A stretch of DNA of 64,000 bases from CAVQJU01 sp963729215 (GTDB taxonomy: Bacteria; Acidobacteriota; Vicinamibacteria; Vicinamibacterales; CAVVIG01), in the NCBI GenBank assembly GCA_963729215.1, contig CAVSND010000019.1:1-64000 (forward strand), written 5' to 3'. The notes under the pieces are model-generated. The model had not been told where the DNA came from and did no database searches. It saw only the letters and a program-made list of their open reading frames with translations. How positions within the stretch are numbered: position 1 is the first letter of the stretch; each line of letters starts with the position of its first letter. A program made the translations under genes and the position numbers. This document shows, piece after piece, positions 48,707-57,852 of this stretch.

Positions 48707-49507
48707 TTACAGCGTTTTCCCCAGCCGCGCCTGGAGTCCCTCGCGATAGCCGCGGCTGAGCGTGAGCCGCGTCTTGTCGGTGAGCGTGATCAGGTACTCG
48801 CCGTTGAACGAGGAGCGCAGCTCCTGGATGCGCTCGACGTTGACGATCGCCGACCGGTGGATCCGCACGAACTGCGCGGGGTCGAGCTGCGACTCCAGGT
48901 GGCTCATCGTGCCGCGCACGAGGTGCGTCTGCTGGCCGATGTGCAGCCGCACGTAGTTGCCCGACGCCTCGCACCAGTCGATGTCCTGGATCCGGACGAA
49001 ATAGATCCGTCCGCTCGACTTGATCACCAGGCGATCGCGCCGGCGCCTGTTCTCCCGGCGCGGGCGGCTCCTGCGCGGCGCCGGCGCATCGGGCAGCCGC
49101 GACGCCAGCTGACGCCCGCCCGCTCGCCGCCTGGCGCCTTGGCGAGATGCTGGCGGGCGTGCGTGAGCGCGGACTTGAACCGCTCGGCGCTGAACGGCTT
49201 GAGCAGGTAATCGAGCGCGTGGATTTCGAACGCGGCCAGCGCGTATTCGTCGTACGCCGTGACGAAGACGACGGCCGGCATGTCGTGGCCCAGCGTGCGC
49301 GCGAGCGCGAAGCCGTCCATCTGCGGCATCTGGACGTCCAGAAACACCAGGTCGGGCGACGTCGCCTCGATGACGGAGACGGCCTGCGGGCCCGTCGAGC
49401 ATTCGCCGACGACTTCGATGTCGGACTTCGTCGCGCAGCAGCGACAGCACCCGCGCCCTCGCCACCGGCTCGTCGTCCACGACCAGCGTTCGAATCTTGT
49501 CCGTCAT
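48707..49507 (-). CDS. LytTR-type response regulator, frameshifted
   Basis: A receiver domain (MTDKIRTLVVDDEPVARARV, LVFLDVQMPQMDGFALAR with the phospho-Asp, VVFVTAYDEYALAAFEIHAL, DYLLKPFSAERF) followed by a LytTR DNA-binding domain (VIKSSGRIYFVRIQDIDWCE, ASGNYVRLHIG, FVRIHRSAIVNVERIQEL, YLITLTDKTRLTLSRGYREG). Frame changes near 49430 and 49090. The start ATG overlaps the likely stop of the histidine kinase gene (ATGA). Controls target promoters in response to that kinase; the signal is unknown. Confidence 0.8.
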   Translation of the reverse strand: MTDKIRTLVVDDEPVARARVLSLLRDEVRHRSRRRMLDGPAGRLRHRGDVARPGVSGRPDAADGRLRARAHAGPRHAGRRLRHGVRRIRAGRVRNPRARLPAQAVQRRAVQVRAHARPPASRQGARRRAGGRQLASRLPDAPAPRRSRPRRENRRRRDRLVIKSSGRIYFVRIQDIDWCEASGNYVRLHIGQQTHLVRGTMSHLESQLDPAQFVRIHRSAIVNVERIQELRSSFNGEYLITLTDKTRLTLSRGYREGLQARLGKTL

Positions 49508-50638
49508 GCAGCCCCCACGCGGATCGGTTCCGTTGAGCTCCTCGACTTGAAACGGGATGCGCACGGTGACGCAGAAGCCCCGGTCGAGATTCGAGAACGC
49601 AAACTGAAACGCCGACGGATACAGGTGCTCGAGGCGCGCGCGCGTGTTTTCGAGGCCGACGCCACGATTGAGCGCCATCAGGCGCTCGGGCGGCAAGCCG
49701 TCGCCGCTGTCCCGAATCTGCAGCGTCAGATCCCCGCCGGTGCGGTCGGCGTGAATCTCGATCCAGCCGTGCCGCGCGTTCGGCGCGATGCCGTGGCGGA
49801 TCGCGTTTTCCACGAGCGGCTGCAGGAGCAGGTTGGGCACCTGCGCGTCGAGCGTGTCCGGCTGGATGTGCATGCTGACGCGCAGGCGGTTGCCGAACCG
49901 GGTCTGTTCGATCTCCAGGTATTTCTGCAGGACGTCGAGCTCGTCCTTGAGCGGCACTTCCTGCGTGATCGACGTGTGCAGGGTCATGCGGAGAAGGTCG
50001 CCCAGCTGATCGATCATCGTGTCGGCCGCCACCGCGTCGGTGTGAATCAGCCCGGAGATGGTGTTCAGCGTGTTGAAGAGGAAGTGCGGGTGCAGCTGGC
50101 GCTGGAGCGCCTGCAGCTGCGCCTCGACGAGCCGCGTCTCGAGCTGCGCGGCGTTCAGCGCGCGCGCTTCCGCCTCGCGGCGGTACGCCAGCGCGTGCGC
50201 GAGGCCGACGAGGAACAGATACGTCATGAGCAGCCAGTCCAGCTGCTTCAGGTACTGGATGAGCGTGTAATCCCACCAGCCCGGGAAGTCGCCGGGCAGG
50301 CCGGTCTGTGCCAGCAGCTCCGCCCGCAGCACCATCATGACCGCCGTGTGAACGACCGAGTAGGCGAGCGCGCCGCAGACGTGGACGAGCACCTGGATGG
50401 GCCACCGTTTCGTCCCAGCTGCTCGCTCGTCGCGAACCCCATGATCACCGGAGCGAGGAGGGCGGGGATGTACCAGTACGAGGAGATTCAGCGCCAGGAG
50501 TCCACAGGCACCTCGTGCGCGACCTGCCGGGTCGTGCATCACGTGACCGAGCAGGTAGCCCTGGAACGTGGACGACAGCCCGAAGGCCGTCGCGATGACG
50601 AATAGGAGCAGCCCCGGGATCCGTGCGCGCTGACTCAT
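49504..50638 (-). CDS. LytS-like sensor histidine kinase, frameshifted
   Basis: Membrane helices (GLLLFVIATAFGLSSTFQGY, LLALNLLVLVHP, VLVHVCGALAYSVVHTAVMM, LDWLLMTYLFLVGLAHALAY) precede the phosphoacceptor motif LQRQLHPHFLFNTLNTISGL and an ATPase domain (LLQPLVENAIRHGIAPNARH, IRDSGDGLPPERL, GVGLENTRARLEHLYP). Frame changes near 50430-50500. As written, the frame passes into the regulator without a stop. In the neighbouring frame the end would read PIRVGAA then TGA, overlapping the regulator's ATG, which is the usual arrangement. Confidence 0.8.
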
Positions 50639-50914
50639 GAATGTCCTGCTCAGGCCACTATCGGGTGATCCGTCCCGGCGGTCAAGCCGGAGAACCCTGC
50701 GGCGGCCCGGTTTCGGCTGTTCATCACCGCAGCACCGCGATTCATCACACCAAACCCGTCGTCAGCGCCGACCGCCTTGCGGGGTTAGACGCTTTCACCG
50801 GGGTTTGAGTTCTTCCGCTCGGGCTCCTCCCTCGTACCCGCGACTGGTCGCGCCAGGACGGTGGCTGGTCACATTTCGGTTGGAGCGGACGCACGCCTGT
50901 CGCGACCATGCGGG
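50639..50914. other. Intergenic between divergent genes
   Basis: No gene, strong hairpin or repeat array recognised. It must hold the promoters of the kinase gene (minus) and the metalloprotease-like gene (plus). Confidence 0.3.
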
Positions 50915-51607
50915 ATGCTCGCAACATCACTCGTGGCGCTTTCGCTCGTTGTCCATGTTTACGACAGCGCCGGCGTGGCGCCGGGTGAGCGGGCGGCGGC
51001 GCTCGCGGTTGCGCAGTCGATCATGAAGGATGCCGGTGTCGCGATCACGTGGCGAGATGGGGCCGGGTGCGATCAGCCTGCTGAGCGCGACGTGCGCGTT
51101 CAGAACGGCGCCGACACTCTGCCCGAAGTCATCGTCCGCATCGTCCTGTCGCCGCCCGAGTCGCCGGCGGGGCCGCTTGGCTTTTCGCTTGTCGACGTCG
51201 CGCTCCACTCGGGCACGCTGGCGACCGTCTTTGCCGATCGCGTCGCCGATCTCGCCCAACTGGCTGGCGTCGATGCCGGCCGTCTGCTCGGGCGGGCCAT
51301 GGCACACGAGGTCGCCCACCTGCTCCTCGGCACGACACGGCACGCAAGCCTCGGCCTCATGCGCGGCACGTGGACGACGGGTGAATTGCGCCGGGAACAG
51401 CCGCGGGACTGGATATTGATGTCCGACGATATCGATGGGGTGCGCCGCGGCCTCGCGGCCCGGGCGCGCCGGCTCCAAAAACCCGCGAACGTCCTTGCCC
51501 GGGAGGGACCTGAACCAACGACCGCGCAAATCCATGACCTCGTGGACCCCGTGGACCCCGTGGACCTCGTGGACCCGTGGACCCTTGAACCCCTCGAACC
51601 CTGTTAG
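50915..51607 (+). CDS. Secreted HEXXH-motif protein with a repeat-encoded tail
   Basis: Starts MLATSLVALSLVVHVYDSAG. The middle contains LGRAMAHEVAHLLLGTTRHA and SLGLMRGTW: HEVAH with a further His six residues on and a later Met, a zinc-metalloprotease pattern (metzincin-like HEXXHXXXXXXH is approximated). From about residue 205 the text becomes HDLVDPVDPVDLVDPWT and LEPLEPC, encoded by a GTGGACCCC 9-bp array (51535-51605). The original stop was probably before the array. Family not certain. Confidence 0.6.
   Translation: MLATSLVALSLVVHVYDSAGVAPGERAAALAVAQSIMKDAGVAITWRDGAGCDQPAERDVRVQNGADTLPEVIVRIVLSPPESPAGPLGFSLVDVALHSGTLATVFADRVADLAQLAGVDAGRLLGRAMAHEVAHLLLGTTRHASLGLMRGTWTTGELRREQPRDWILMSDDIDGVRRGLAARARRLQKPANVLAREGPEPTTAQIHDLVDPVDPVDLVDPWTLEPLEPC
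51535..51605 (+). repeat. 9-bp tandem repeat (GTGGACCCC)
   Basis: About five GTGGACCCC/GTGGACCTC units are followed by degenerate TTGAACCCC/TCGAACCCT units. In the upstream gene's frame they encode Val-Asp-Pro repeats. They are the complement of the GGTCCACNN arrays elsewhere. Confidence 0.85.
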
Positions 51608-51690
51608 GAATCCCCTCGTCGCACGTTTATTACGAGCATGGGGATGAGGACGGCCGAGCGTTCGCCTTTTTCGCCTTTATCATTGGGCCC

Positions 51691-53435
51691 ATGCCCGTTC
51701 CCCGTCTTTCGGCCTCGCTCGTGGCACTCATGGTCTTGCTGTTCCTCGCCGTCGTTTCCGCGCAGACCCCTGCAAATCAGGGGAAAAAACGGGGCTTCTC
51801 GGTCGTCGAAGCCAGCATCGCCGACATGCAGGCTGCCATGAAGGACCGGCCGCGTCACGTCCCGTGAGCTCGTCCGTCAGTATCTTGCGCGTATAGGGAC
51901 GTACGAGCACCACGCTGCATGCGGCCCTGGCTGTCAGCACCGCAGGCGCTGGCCGACGCCGACCAGCGGGATCGCGAGCGGGCAATGGGCAAGGTGCGAG
52001 GTCCTCTGCACGGCATTCCCGTTGCGCTGAAGGACAACATCCAGACGACGACCATGCCGACCACTGGAGGCGCCCTCGCGTTCGACCGGTTGCGTGCCGC
52101 CCTACGAGGCGACGCTCGCGGCGAACCTGCGCGCGGCCGGCGCCGTCATCATCGCCAAGACCGGGATGACCGAGCTGGCCAACTGGGTCGCGGGCGCGCC
52201 GACGCCGATGCCGACGAACTACAACGCGCTGGGCGGGTTTGGTTTCAACCCGTACGATCCGCGCCGCGATCCGCGCGAGGCCACGTTCGATGGGCGGCCG
52301 GCGCTGCAGACCGGAGGCTCGAGTTCCGGTATCGGCACAGCGGCGAGCCTGTGGGCCGCCAACGTCGGCACTGAAACGTCGGGATCGATTCTGAGCCCGT
52401 CGAACCAGAACATGCTCGTGGGCATCAAACCAACCGTCGGCCGAATCAGCCGTTACGGTGTGATTCCGATTACGGCCGACCAGGACACGCCGGGACCGAT
52501 GGCGAAGACCGTGGCCGACGCGGCGATCATGCTCGGCGCCCTCGAGGGGCCGTCTGCCGGATCCGCACGACCCGGCGACGAACCGCTGTGCGCCGCCTGC
52601 CGGTCAGAAACGCGCGAACTACACGCGTGCGCTGCGGGCCGACGGCTTGAAGGGCGCCCGCGTCGGCATTCCGCGCGCGTTTTTCTACGATCGCGTCGCG
52701 GTCGCCGGCGAATCCGGGCCCCGCGGGGGCCTGACGCCGGCGCAAGCGTCACTGATGGCCGAGGCGATCGCCGCGTTGAAGCAACAGGGCGCGGTCATCG
52801 TCGATCCGGCGAACATTCCCAGCGTGGTCGACGCCGATCCCGCGCGCAATTTTCTGCGATGGGCGACGTGTTCCGGCGCAGACGAGGGCAAGGGGAAAGA
52901 CGAGGGCTGCTCCGTCGGCTTGAAGTACGGGATGAAGCGCGACTTCAACGCGTGGCTCGCCTCGCTCGGTTCGGCCGCGCCGGTGAAGAGCCTGACCGAG
53001 CTCCGCTCGTGGAACGCCGCGCATGCGAAGGCCGGCGCGCTCAAGTACGGCCAGTCGAACCTGGACATCTCCGACGAGATGGACGTGGAGCGGGATCGCG
53101 GCCGGTACGAGGCCGATCGGGCGAAGGACATTCAGCTCGCGGGCACGCACGGGATCGATGAAGTGATGTCGGCGGAACGGCTGGACGCCGTGCTGTTCCC
53201 AGGGCCGTCTGGCGCGGCGATTGCGGCGCGCGTCGGCTACCCGACCGTCATCGTGCCGTTCGGGATGGTTCCGAACGAGCCGACGCCGCCGTTCCCGGCG
53301 GGTTTCAACGCGAAGCCCGCCCCGTACGGCGTCAGTTTCTCGGGCCGCGCCTGCAGCGAAAACCGGCTCATCGAACTCGCGTACGCATTCGAGCGCGCAA
53401 CACGGCGGCGTGTGCCCCCCGCGGCCACGCCCTGA
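51691..53435 (+). CDS. Amidase signature family protein, secreted, frameshifted
   Basis: A Ser-cisSer-Lys amidohydrolase of about 580 residues. Signal peptide (LVALMVLLFLAVVSAQ). Motifs: GPLHGIPVALKDNIQTTTMP (catalytic Lys), AGAVIIAKTGMTELANWV, LQTGGSSSGIGTAASLWAAN (cis-Ser), VGTETSGSILSPSNQNMLVG (nucleophile region), IKPTVGRISRYGVIPITADQ, DTPGPMAKTVADAAIMLGAL and VGYPTVIVPFGMVPNEP. Frame changes near 51845, 51915, 52095 and 52560. The signal peptide implies action on an extracellular amide; the substrate is unknown. Confidence 0.85.
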
Positions 53436-53459
53436 CAAGAGAGGCAAGAGGTAAGACTT

Positions 53460-54086
53460 ATGGCTATTTGCGAGACGACCACTTACTCTAACGTCACCAA
53501 GAACCCTGTGGCCGAAGCACCCCGCGGGAACGACGTCACGCTGCTGCTCGCGCGGTGGCGGAAAGGCTCGGCCGAGGCCGAAGCCGAGCTCATGGAGCGC
53601 GTACAGGGCGAGCTTCGACGGCTGGCGGCCAGCTACCTTCGCCGCGAGCGCGGCGGACAGACGCTGCAGCCGACGGCGGTCGTCAACGAAGCGTACATCC
53701 GCCTGCTGCCGCAGCGCGGCGTTTCCTGGGAAAATCGCGCGCACTTCTTCGGCATCGCCGCCAAGATGATGCGCCGCGTGCTGGTCGATCACGCGCGCCG
53801 GCGTCACGCCGCCAAGCGCGACGCGGGGCCGGCCGACCCGGTGTCGATCTCGGGCGTGGCGTCGCCCGATCGCGAGGCCGATCAGGTGGACGTGCTCGCG
53901 CTGCACGACGCGCTCTCGAAGCTCGCGAAACTCGATCCGCGTCAGTCCGAGATCGTCGAGATGCGCTTCTTCGCCGGGTTGACCGTTGAAGAGATCGCCG
54001 AGGTTCTCGAAATCGCGCCGGCCACGGTCAAGCGCGATTGGGCGACGGCGAAGATGTGGCTGAAGCGTCAGATGCGCGGACTGTAG
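53460..54086 (+). CDS. RNA polymerase ECF sigma factor (acidobacterial TIGR02999-like type)
   Basis: An intact 208-residue protein. Region 2: LLLARWRKGSAEAEAELMER, RRLAASYLRRERGGQTLQPT, AVVNEAYIRL, then NRAHFFGIAAKMMRRVLVDH (promoter melting helix). Region 4: LDPRQSEIVEMRFFAGLTVE and EIAEVLEIAPATVKRDWATA (helix-turn-helix). It starts 24 bp after the amidase gene. No anti-sigma gene is adjacent on the same strand; a STAS protein lies convergently. Confidence 0.85.
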   Translation: MAICETTTYSNVTKNPVAEAPRGNDVTLLLARWRKGSAEAEAELMERVQGELRRLAASYLRRERGGQTLQPTAVVNEAYIRLLPQRGVSWENRAHFFGIAAKMMRRVLVDHARRRHAAKRDAGPADPVSISGVASPDREADQVDVLALHDALSKLAKLDPRQSEIVEMRFFAGLTVEEIAEVLEIAPATVKRDWATAKMWLKRQMRGL

Positions 54087-54087
54087 G

Positions 54088-54155
54088 TCCGTTGCAGGCT
54101 GCGCAACGGCGGACCTGAAGGTCCGCACTAAGGGGACGTAGGCGGCCTTCAGCTG
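54088..54155. repeat. REP-like stems in a convergent gap
   Basis: CGTTGC/GCAACG, GCGGACC-TGAA-GGTCCGC and GTAGGC/GCCTAC stems follow one another between the sigma factor and STAS genes. They resemble the GTCCGCCTGAAGGCGGAC half of the REP at 61817. Confidence 0.55.
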
Positions 54156-54166
54156 CCGGACGAGGC

Positions 54167-54526
54167 CTACGCGGGCGCGGCTTCTCGCTGGCCGGTGAGG
54201 CTGGACCGGGCGGCGATCGTCGAGGGGTAGACCTGGAAGATCGTCAGCAGCTTGGTGATCCGCAACAACTCCCGATTCTTGCCAACCACGTGCGCGAAGA
54301 CCAGCCGCCCGCCGGAGCGTTCACTGCATTTGTAGGCCTGCGCGAGCGCCCCGATGCCGGCGCTGTCGAGATAGGTGACGTAGCGAAGATCCAGAATCAC
54401 GTCACGGTGGCCCTGGCCGAGCCATCTGGAGACGGTCTGCGTAAACTCGTCGACCGTTTCTGCCGTCAGCCGGCCATTCGGTTCGAGGATGACGATCTGG
54501 TTGCCGACGGGTTCTGCGGTGGTCAT
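54167..54526 (-). CDS. STAS-domain anti-anti-sigma factor-like protein
   Basis: A 119-residue single STAS domain: VILEPNGRLTAETVDEFTQT, DVILDLRYVTYLDSAGIGAL (the DSAG with the phosphorylatable Ser), AQAYKCSERSGGRLVFAHVV and LTIFQVYPS. Such proteins bind anti-sigma kinases of the SpoIIAB/RsbW type. It is convergent with the ECF sigma gene and downstream of the quinoprotein gene on its own strand. A functional link is not shown. Confidence 0.8.
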   Translation of the reverse strand: MTTAEPVGNQIVILEPNGRLTAETVDEFTQTVSRWLGQGHRDVILDLRYVTYLDSAGIGALAQAYKCSERSGGRLVFAHVVGKNRELLRITKLLTIFQVYPSTIAARSSLTGQREAAPA

Positions 54527-54587
54527 GACGTTCTCCCTTGCCTCCGTACGCGCAAGGAAGAGCGTCAGTGGTTCAAAAGTTGGCCGG

Positions 54588-56465
54588 TTACTTTCCGTCT
54601 ACCGAAAAGGCCAGCAGGACGTTCCCGGGTACGCCTCCGGCGGTGTGGTAACCGGAGTTGAAGTAAATCATCCCGCCCCCGATGGCCGCGCCGGGACCAT
54701 CGAGCGAGCCGCCCCGTGCCTCGACGCCGTTGACCGTGTCGAACGGACGCACCGTGTCGAAGTCCCACAGCACCTTGCCGTCCGCGGTGCCGTAGGCGCG
54801 CATGTGGCCGTCGACGGACCCGGAGAACGCGACGCCCGGGAAGCCGCTGACAGCGGCTGACTGCGCCGGGCTGCAGCGTGTCCGCGTGCCGCAGCCCACG
54901 GGCGGCGTGTACCAGACCCGTTCGCCCGTGTCGAGCTTCAGCGCGAACATACCGCCCCCGCGCTTGTTGTCGGCGTCGGTAAACTGGCTGTAGGTGAGCA
55001 TGATGCGTCCGATATCGGAGAGCGCGACGTAGACGTTGGTGCCGTCGGTGGAGGATCCCCACTGCACGCCGCCCATCGTGCCGCCTTCGCCGACGCGGGT
55101 CTGCCAGATGATCTCGCCCTGCTTGTCGGGGTCGACGGCATGCACGACGCCGGATTTCTGGCCCGCGACGAGCGCGCGGCGCCCGTTCGGCAGCGTCACG
55201 AGGATCGGCGACGCGCTGAAGTCGAAGTCCGGGCCGTTGGACTCGGGGCAGTTGGTCTTGTCCGGAAGCCGGCAGGCCGACACGTACGCGTCGGCCGATG
55301 ACATCTGCTTCCACCACAGCATCCTGCCCGTCTTCATGTCGAGCGCCATGAACGAATCGCTCGTTTTTGAAGGCGGGTCGCTGTAGTTGTTGCCCGTCGT
55401 GATGTACAGCGCGTTTCGCCGCGCGTCGATCGCCGGGCTGCTCCACACCGGGGCGCCGGACGGTCCCCACAACTGCGTGCCGATCTTGTTCTTGGTCGTG
55501 GGAAACGGCACTTCGGGAATGGTGTACGTCTGCCAGACGATCTTGCCGGTCGACGCGTCGAGCGCCGTGACCGAGCCGCGGAAATGGCAACACTCGTAGG
55601 TTGGTGTGGTTCCCGCACCTTCTTCGCTCGACGCCATCGGGACGTAGTAGCGGCCGTCGTAAAAGGTCGGCGAGCCCGTGATGCGCGCGAACGGGCTGGT
55701 CTCAACCTTCGTTTTCCACAGCAGTTTGCCGGTCTCGGCATCGAGCGCGTACGCGTTCGCCGCGCCGTCGCCGAAGAGCGCCGCGTACCGCATGCCCGTG
55801 GCCGTCTTGACGCGCGCCACGCTGATGGCCGCGCGCATGGGCGCCCCGGTCTCGAAGAACCAGTGGACGCATCCGGTTGCCGCGCTCAGCGAATAGACCA
55901 CGCCGCCGGCGCTGCCCACGAACACGCGGCCGCCGGCGATGGTCGACTGCGCGTTCGATTGGAGGTCGCCGGGAAACCCAAATGCCCACTTGAGTTTCAG
56001 GCGGGGCACATCGGCCGCCGTGAGCCCGGCCATCGCCGCATCCTGAAACCGCGTGTTGTTCGTCGTCACGCCCCAGCCGGTCCAGCGGGGTCCGGTCGAC
56101 GGATCGAACGCGGTCTTGTCTGCGGCCGCACACATCGCGCGTGCAGGCGGCGCCATGCTCGGCGCGCTGGCGAACGTCTTGCCGGTCAGGTATTCGGAGA
56201 TCGCCCGCCGTTCGGCCAGCGTCCGGCCTGTCGCCATCGAGATCATGGGACCCGATTCGAGGGCGCGAAGGACCCGATCAGGGTTCATCGCCCGCAACGC
56301 GTCGCGGTTCGGCGCGCGGTCCGCGCCGCCGTCGTGGCACGATGCGCAGCTGGTCTGGTAAAAAGCGGCGGCGTCCTGGCCCACCGGAGTTTGAGCGAAC
56401 ACGGAACTCGATATGGCACACACGAACGCGGCGGCGGCCGCGCGAAATGACATCGATCGACTCAT
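54588..56465 (-). CDS. Cytochrome c-quinoprotein dehydrogenase (PVA-dehydrogenase-like)
   Basis: An intact 625-residue secreted protein. Signal peptide (AAAAAFVCAISSSVFAQ), an N-terminal haem-c domain (YQTSCASCHDGGADRAPN, then a distal Met in MISMATG), and a PQQ-type propeller from about residue 120: GWGVTTNNTRFQDAAMAGLT, LKLKWAFGFPGDLQSNAQ, STIAGGRVFVGSAGGVVYSL, YALDAETGKLLWKTKV, GAPVWSSPAIDARRNALYIT, TGNNYSDPP, GVQWGSSTDGTNVYVALSD and YGTADGKVLWDFDTV. This order, haem then propeller, matches polyvinyl-alcohol dehydrogenase-type enzymes. It differs from dehydrogenases A and B. Confidence 0.85.
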   Translation of the reverse strand: MSRSMSFRAAAAAFVCAISSSVFAQTPVGQDAAAFYQTSCASCHDGGADRAPNRDALRAMNPDRVLRALESGPMISMATGRTLAERRAISEYLTGKTFASAPSMAPPARAMCAAADKTAFDPSTGPRWTGWGVTTNNTRFQDAAMAGLTAADVPRLKLKWAFGFPGDLQSNAQSTIAGGRVFVGSAGGVVYSLSAATGCVHWFFETGAPMRAAISVARVKTATGMRYAALFGDGAANAYALDAETGKLLWKTKVETSPFARITGSPTFYDGRYYVPMASSEEGAGTTPTYECCHFRGSVTALDASTGKIVWQTYTIPEVPFPTTKNKIGTQLWGPSGAPVWSSPAIDARRNALYITTGNNYSDPPSKTSDSFMALDMKTGRMLWWKQMSSADAYVSACRLPDKTNCPESNGPDFDFSASPILVTLPNGRRALVAGQKSGVVHAVDPDKQGEIIWQTRVGEGGTMGGVQWGSSTDGTNVYVALSDIGRIMLTYSQFTDADNKRGGGMFALKLDTGERVWYTPPVGCGTRTRCSPAQSAAVSGFPGVAFSGSVDGHMRAYGTADGKVLWDFDTVRPFDTVNGVEARGGSLDGPGAAIGGGMIYFNSGYHTAGGVPGNVLLAFSVDGK

Positions 56466-56488
56466 GCGGCGAAATGTAGCATATCGGC

Positions 56489-57259
56489 ATGGCGCCAGAC
56501 ACCTACATCCACGGCACGGAACCGAGCGAACAGGATCGTCTCGCGGCGCTGAACCGGATGACGAACGCCGCGTTCATCCGTTTTCTCGACGTGCCCGCGG
56601 GCGCACGCGTGCTGGAGGTGGGCAGCGGACTCGGTCTGCTCGCCGTTGAAGTGGCGTCGGCGGCGGAGGATGTTTCCGTCGTGGGCGTTGAAGTCTCGCC
56701 GCAGCAGATTGCCGCGGCAGCGGCCAGTCCGCGCGTTACGTATCGCCAGGGCGACGCGCATTCGCTCGACCTGCCCGACGCCAGCTTCGACATTGTGTAC
56801 GCGCGCTATCTGCTCGAGCACGTGGAGCATCCCGACCTCGTCTTGCGCGAGATGCGAAGGGTCGTCCGGCCGGGCGGCCGCGTCGCGGTCTGCGAAAACG
56901 ACGTCACGCTGATCCGCTTCGATCCGCCGTGTCCCGCGTTCGATCGCGCATGGGAGATGTTCCAGCGATATCAGGCCTCGCTGGGCGGTGATGGGGCGAT
57001 CGGCCGGCGTCTGTTTCGACTCTTTCAGGGCGCAGGCCTGACCGGCATCGAGCTTTCGGTCCAGCCCGAGGTGCACTGGCAGGGATCACCCGGGTTTGTG
57101 GCCTGGGTGAGGAACATCATCGGCAACCTCGAGAGCGCGCGCCGCGGACTCGATGCCGGCGATCTCGATGCCGCCGTGTCCGAACTGACCGCCCTGTCCC
57201 GGCGTCCCGATGCCAGTTCGGTGTTCGTCTGGAATCGCGCCGTCGGAATTCGGTCGTAG
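56489..57259 (+). CDS. SAM-dependent methyltransferase
   Basis: An intact 256-residue class I methyltransferase: FLDVPAGARVLEVGSGLGLL (motif I), VVGVEVSPQQIAAAAASPRV, YRQGDAHSLDLPDASFDIVY, ARYLLEHVEHPDLVLREMRR and VVRPGGRVAVCENDVTLIRF. Divergent from the quinoprotein gene with only 23 bp between starts. A TAGCAT-like -10 lies a few bases before the ATG. It ends on a TAG that opens a REP element. Confidence 0.8.
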   Translation: MAPDTYIHGTEPSEQDRLAALNRMTNAAFIRFLDVPAGARVLEVGSGLGLLAVEVASAAEDVSVVGVEVSPQQIAAAAASPRVTYRQGDAHSLDLPDASFDIVYARYLLEHVEHPDLVLREMRRVVRPGGRVAVCENDVTLIRFDPPCPAFDRAWEMFQRYQASLGGDGAIGRRLFRLFQGAGLTGIELSVQPEVHWQGSPGFVAWVRNIIGNLESARRGLDAGDLDAAVSELTALSRRPDASSVFVWNRAVGIRS

Positions 57260-57322
57260 CGTCCTTGGCTTCAGCCGGACGACGTCGTTTTCAGTGTAGC
57301 GTCCGGCTTTAGCCGGACGTCG
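57256..57322. repeat. REP palindromes downstream of the transposase gene
   Basis: A degenerate copy (GTAGCGTCCTTGGCTTCAGC, then CGGACG) is followed by a perfect one, CGTCCGGCTTTAGCCGGACG, whose TTA supplies the TAA stop codon of the minus-strand transposase gene at 57309-57311. The first also contains the stop of the methyltransferase gene. Confidence 0.85.
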
Positions 57323-57797
57323 TTCCGTCGAGGATCTCATCGACCGTGAACACGCACGAACCGAGGAACGGATAGTCGTTTGCCCGCTCGACGAGTCCAC
57401 TGCGGATTGGGTTCTCGAAGATGTACCTTGCAACCCTCCGCGTGTCTTCGTCGTTTCGCAAGACGTGCTCATAGCCATACCGCTGCCACAACTTGCGTCG
57501 ATGAGACATTGCGTAGTGGAAACCCGTCCGCTGCTTCGCTCGCGCGATGAAGCGCAGCGCGTATGAGGATTCCGAGAGCGCCTCGACCAGTAGATGCACA
57601 TGGTCAGGCATGAAGCAGTACGCAACAAGTGCGAACCGCTCATCGTTTGCGGCGCGCAGAATCTGCGACAGCACCAGTCCCACAACCGGTTGGCTCGTGA
57701 ACAGACACCGTCGGGAATGGCAGCAGAAAGTGAGGAAATACCGGTAGAGACCAACGTAGTCGAACGTTTTGAGATGCCCCGGGCCGTGCGTTGGCAT
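57309..57797 (-). mobile_element. REP-associated tyrosine transposase (RAYT, Y1_Tnp)
   Basis: An intact 162-residue single-strand transposase of the IS200-related TnpA-REP family. Motifs: YRYFLTFCCHSRRCLF near the start, FALVAYCFMPDHVHLLVEAL with the HUH metal pair (His-Val-His), RFIARAKQRTGFHYAMSHRR, LWQRYGYEHVLRNDEDTRRV and ARYIFENPIRSGLVERANDY, where the tyrosine of YIFENP is the candidate nucleophile. It is flanked by inverted REPs (57301-57320 and 57831-57850) that differ only in central orientation (GGCTTTAGCC against GGCTAAAGCC). RAYTs are thought to spread REP elements; matching REPs occur at 29767-29842. Confidence 0.9.
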
Positions 57798-57828
57798 GAG
57801 CAGTCCGGAGCAAGAGACGTTCCGGGCG

Positions 57829-57852
57829 TCGTCCGGCTAAAGCCGGACGTAC
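57829..57852. repeat. REP palindrome upstream of the transposase gene
   Basis: CGTCCGGCTAAAGCCGGACG lies 33 bp before the transposase start, in inverted orientation to the copy at its stop codon. Together they bracket the gene as a REP-transposase unit. Confidence 0.85.

Noticed and set aside
49504..49530. Hybrid histidine kinase-response regulator as a single protein
   Set aside because: The frame is open, but the neighbouring frame gives a normal kinase C-terminus with a TGA overlapping the regulator ATG, so a one-base error is more likely.
57309..57797. Autonomous insertion sequence with target-site duplication
   Set aside because: The transposase is of the single-strand RAYT type with REP palindromes rather than IS ends, and no duplicated target is visible.
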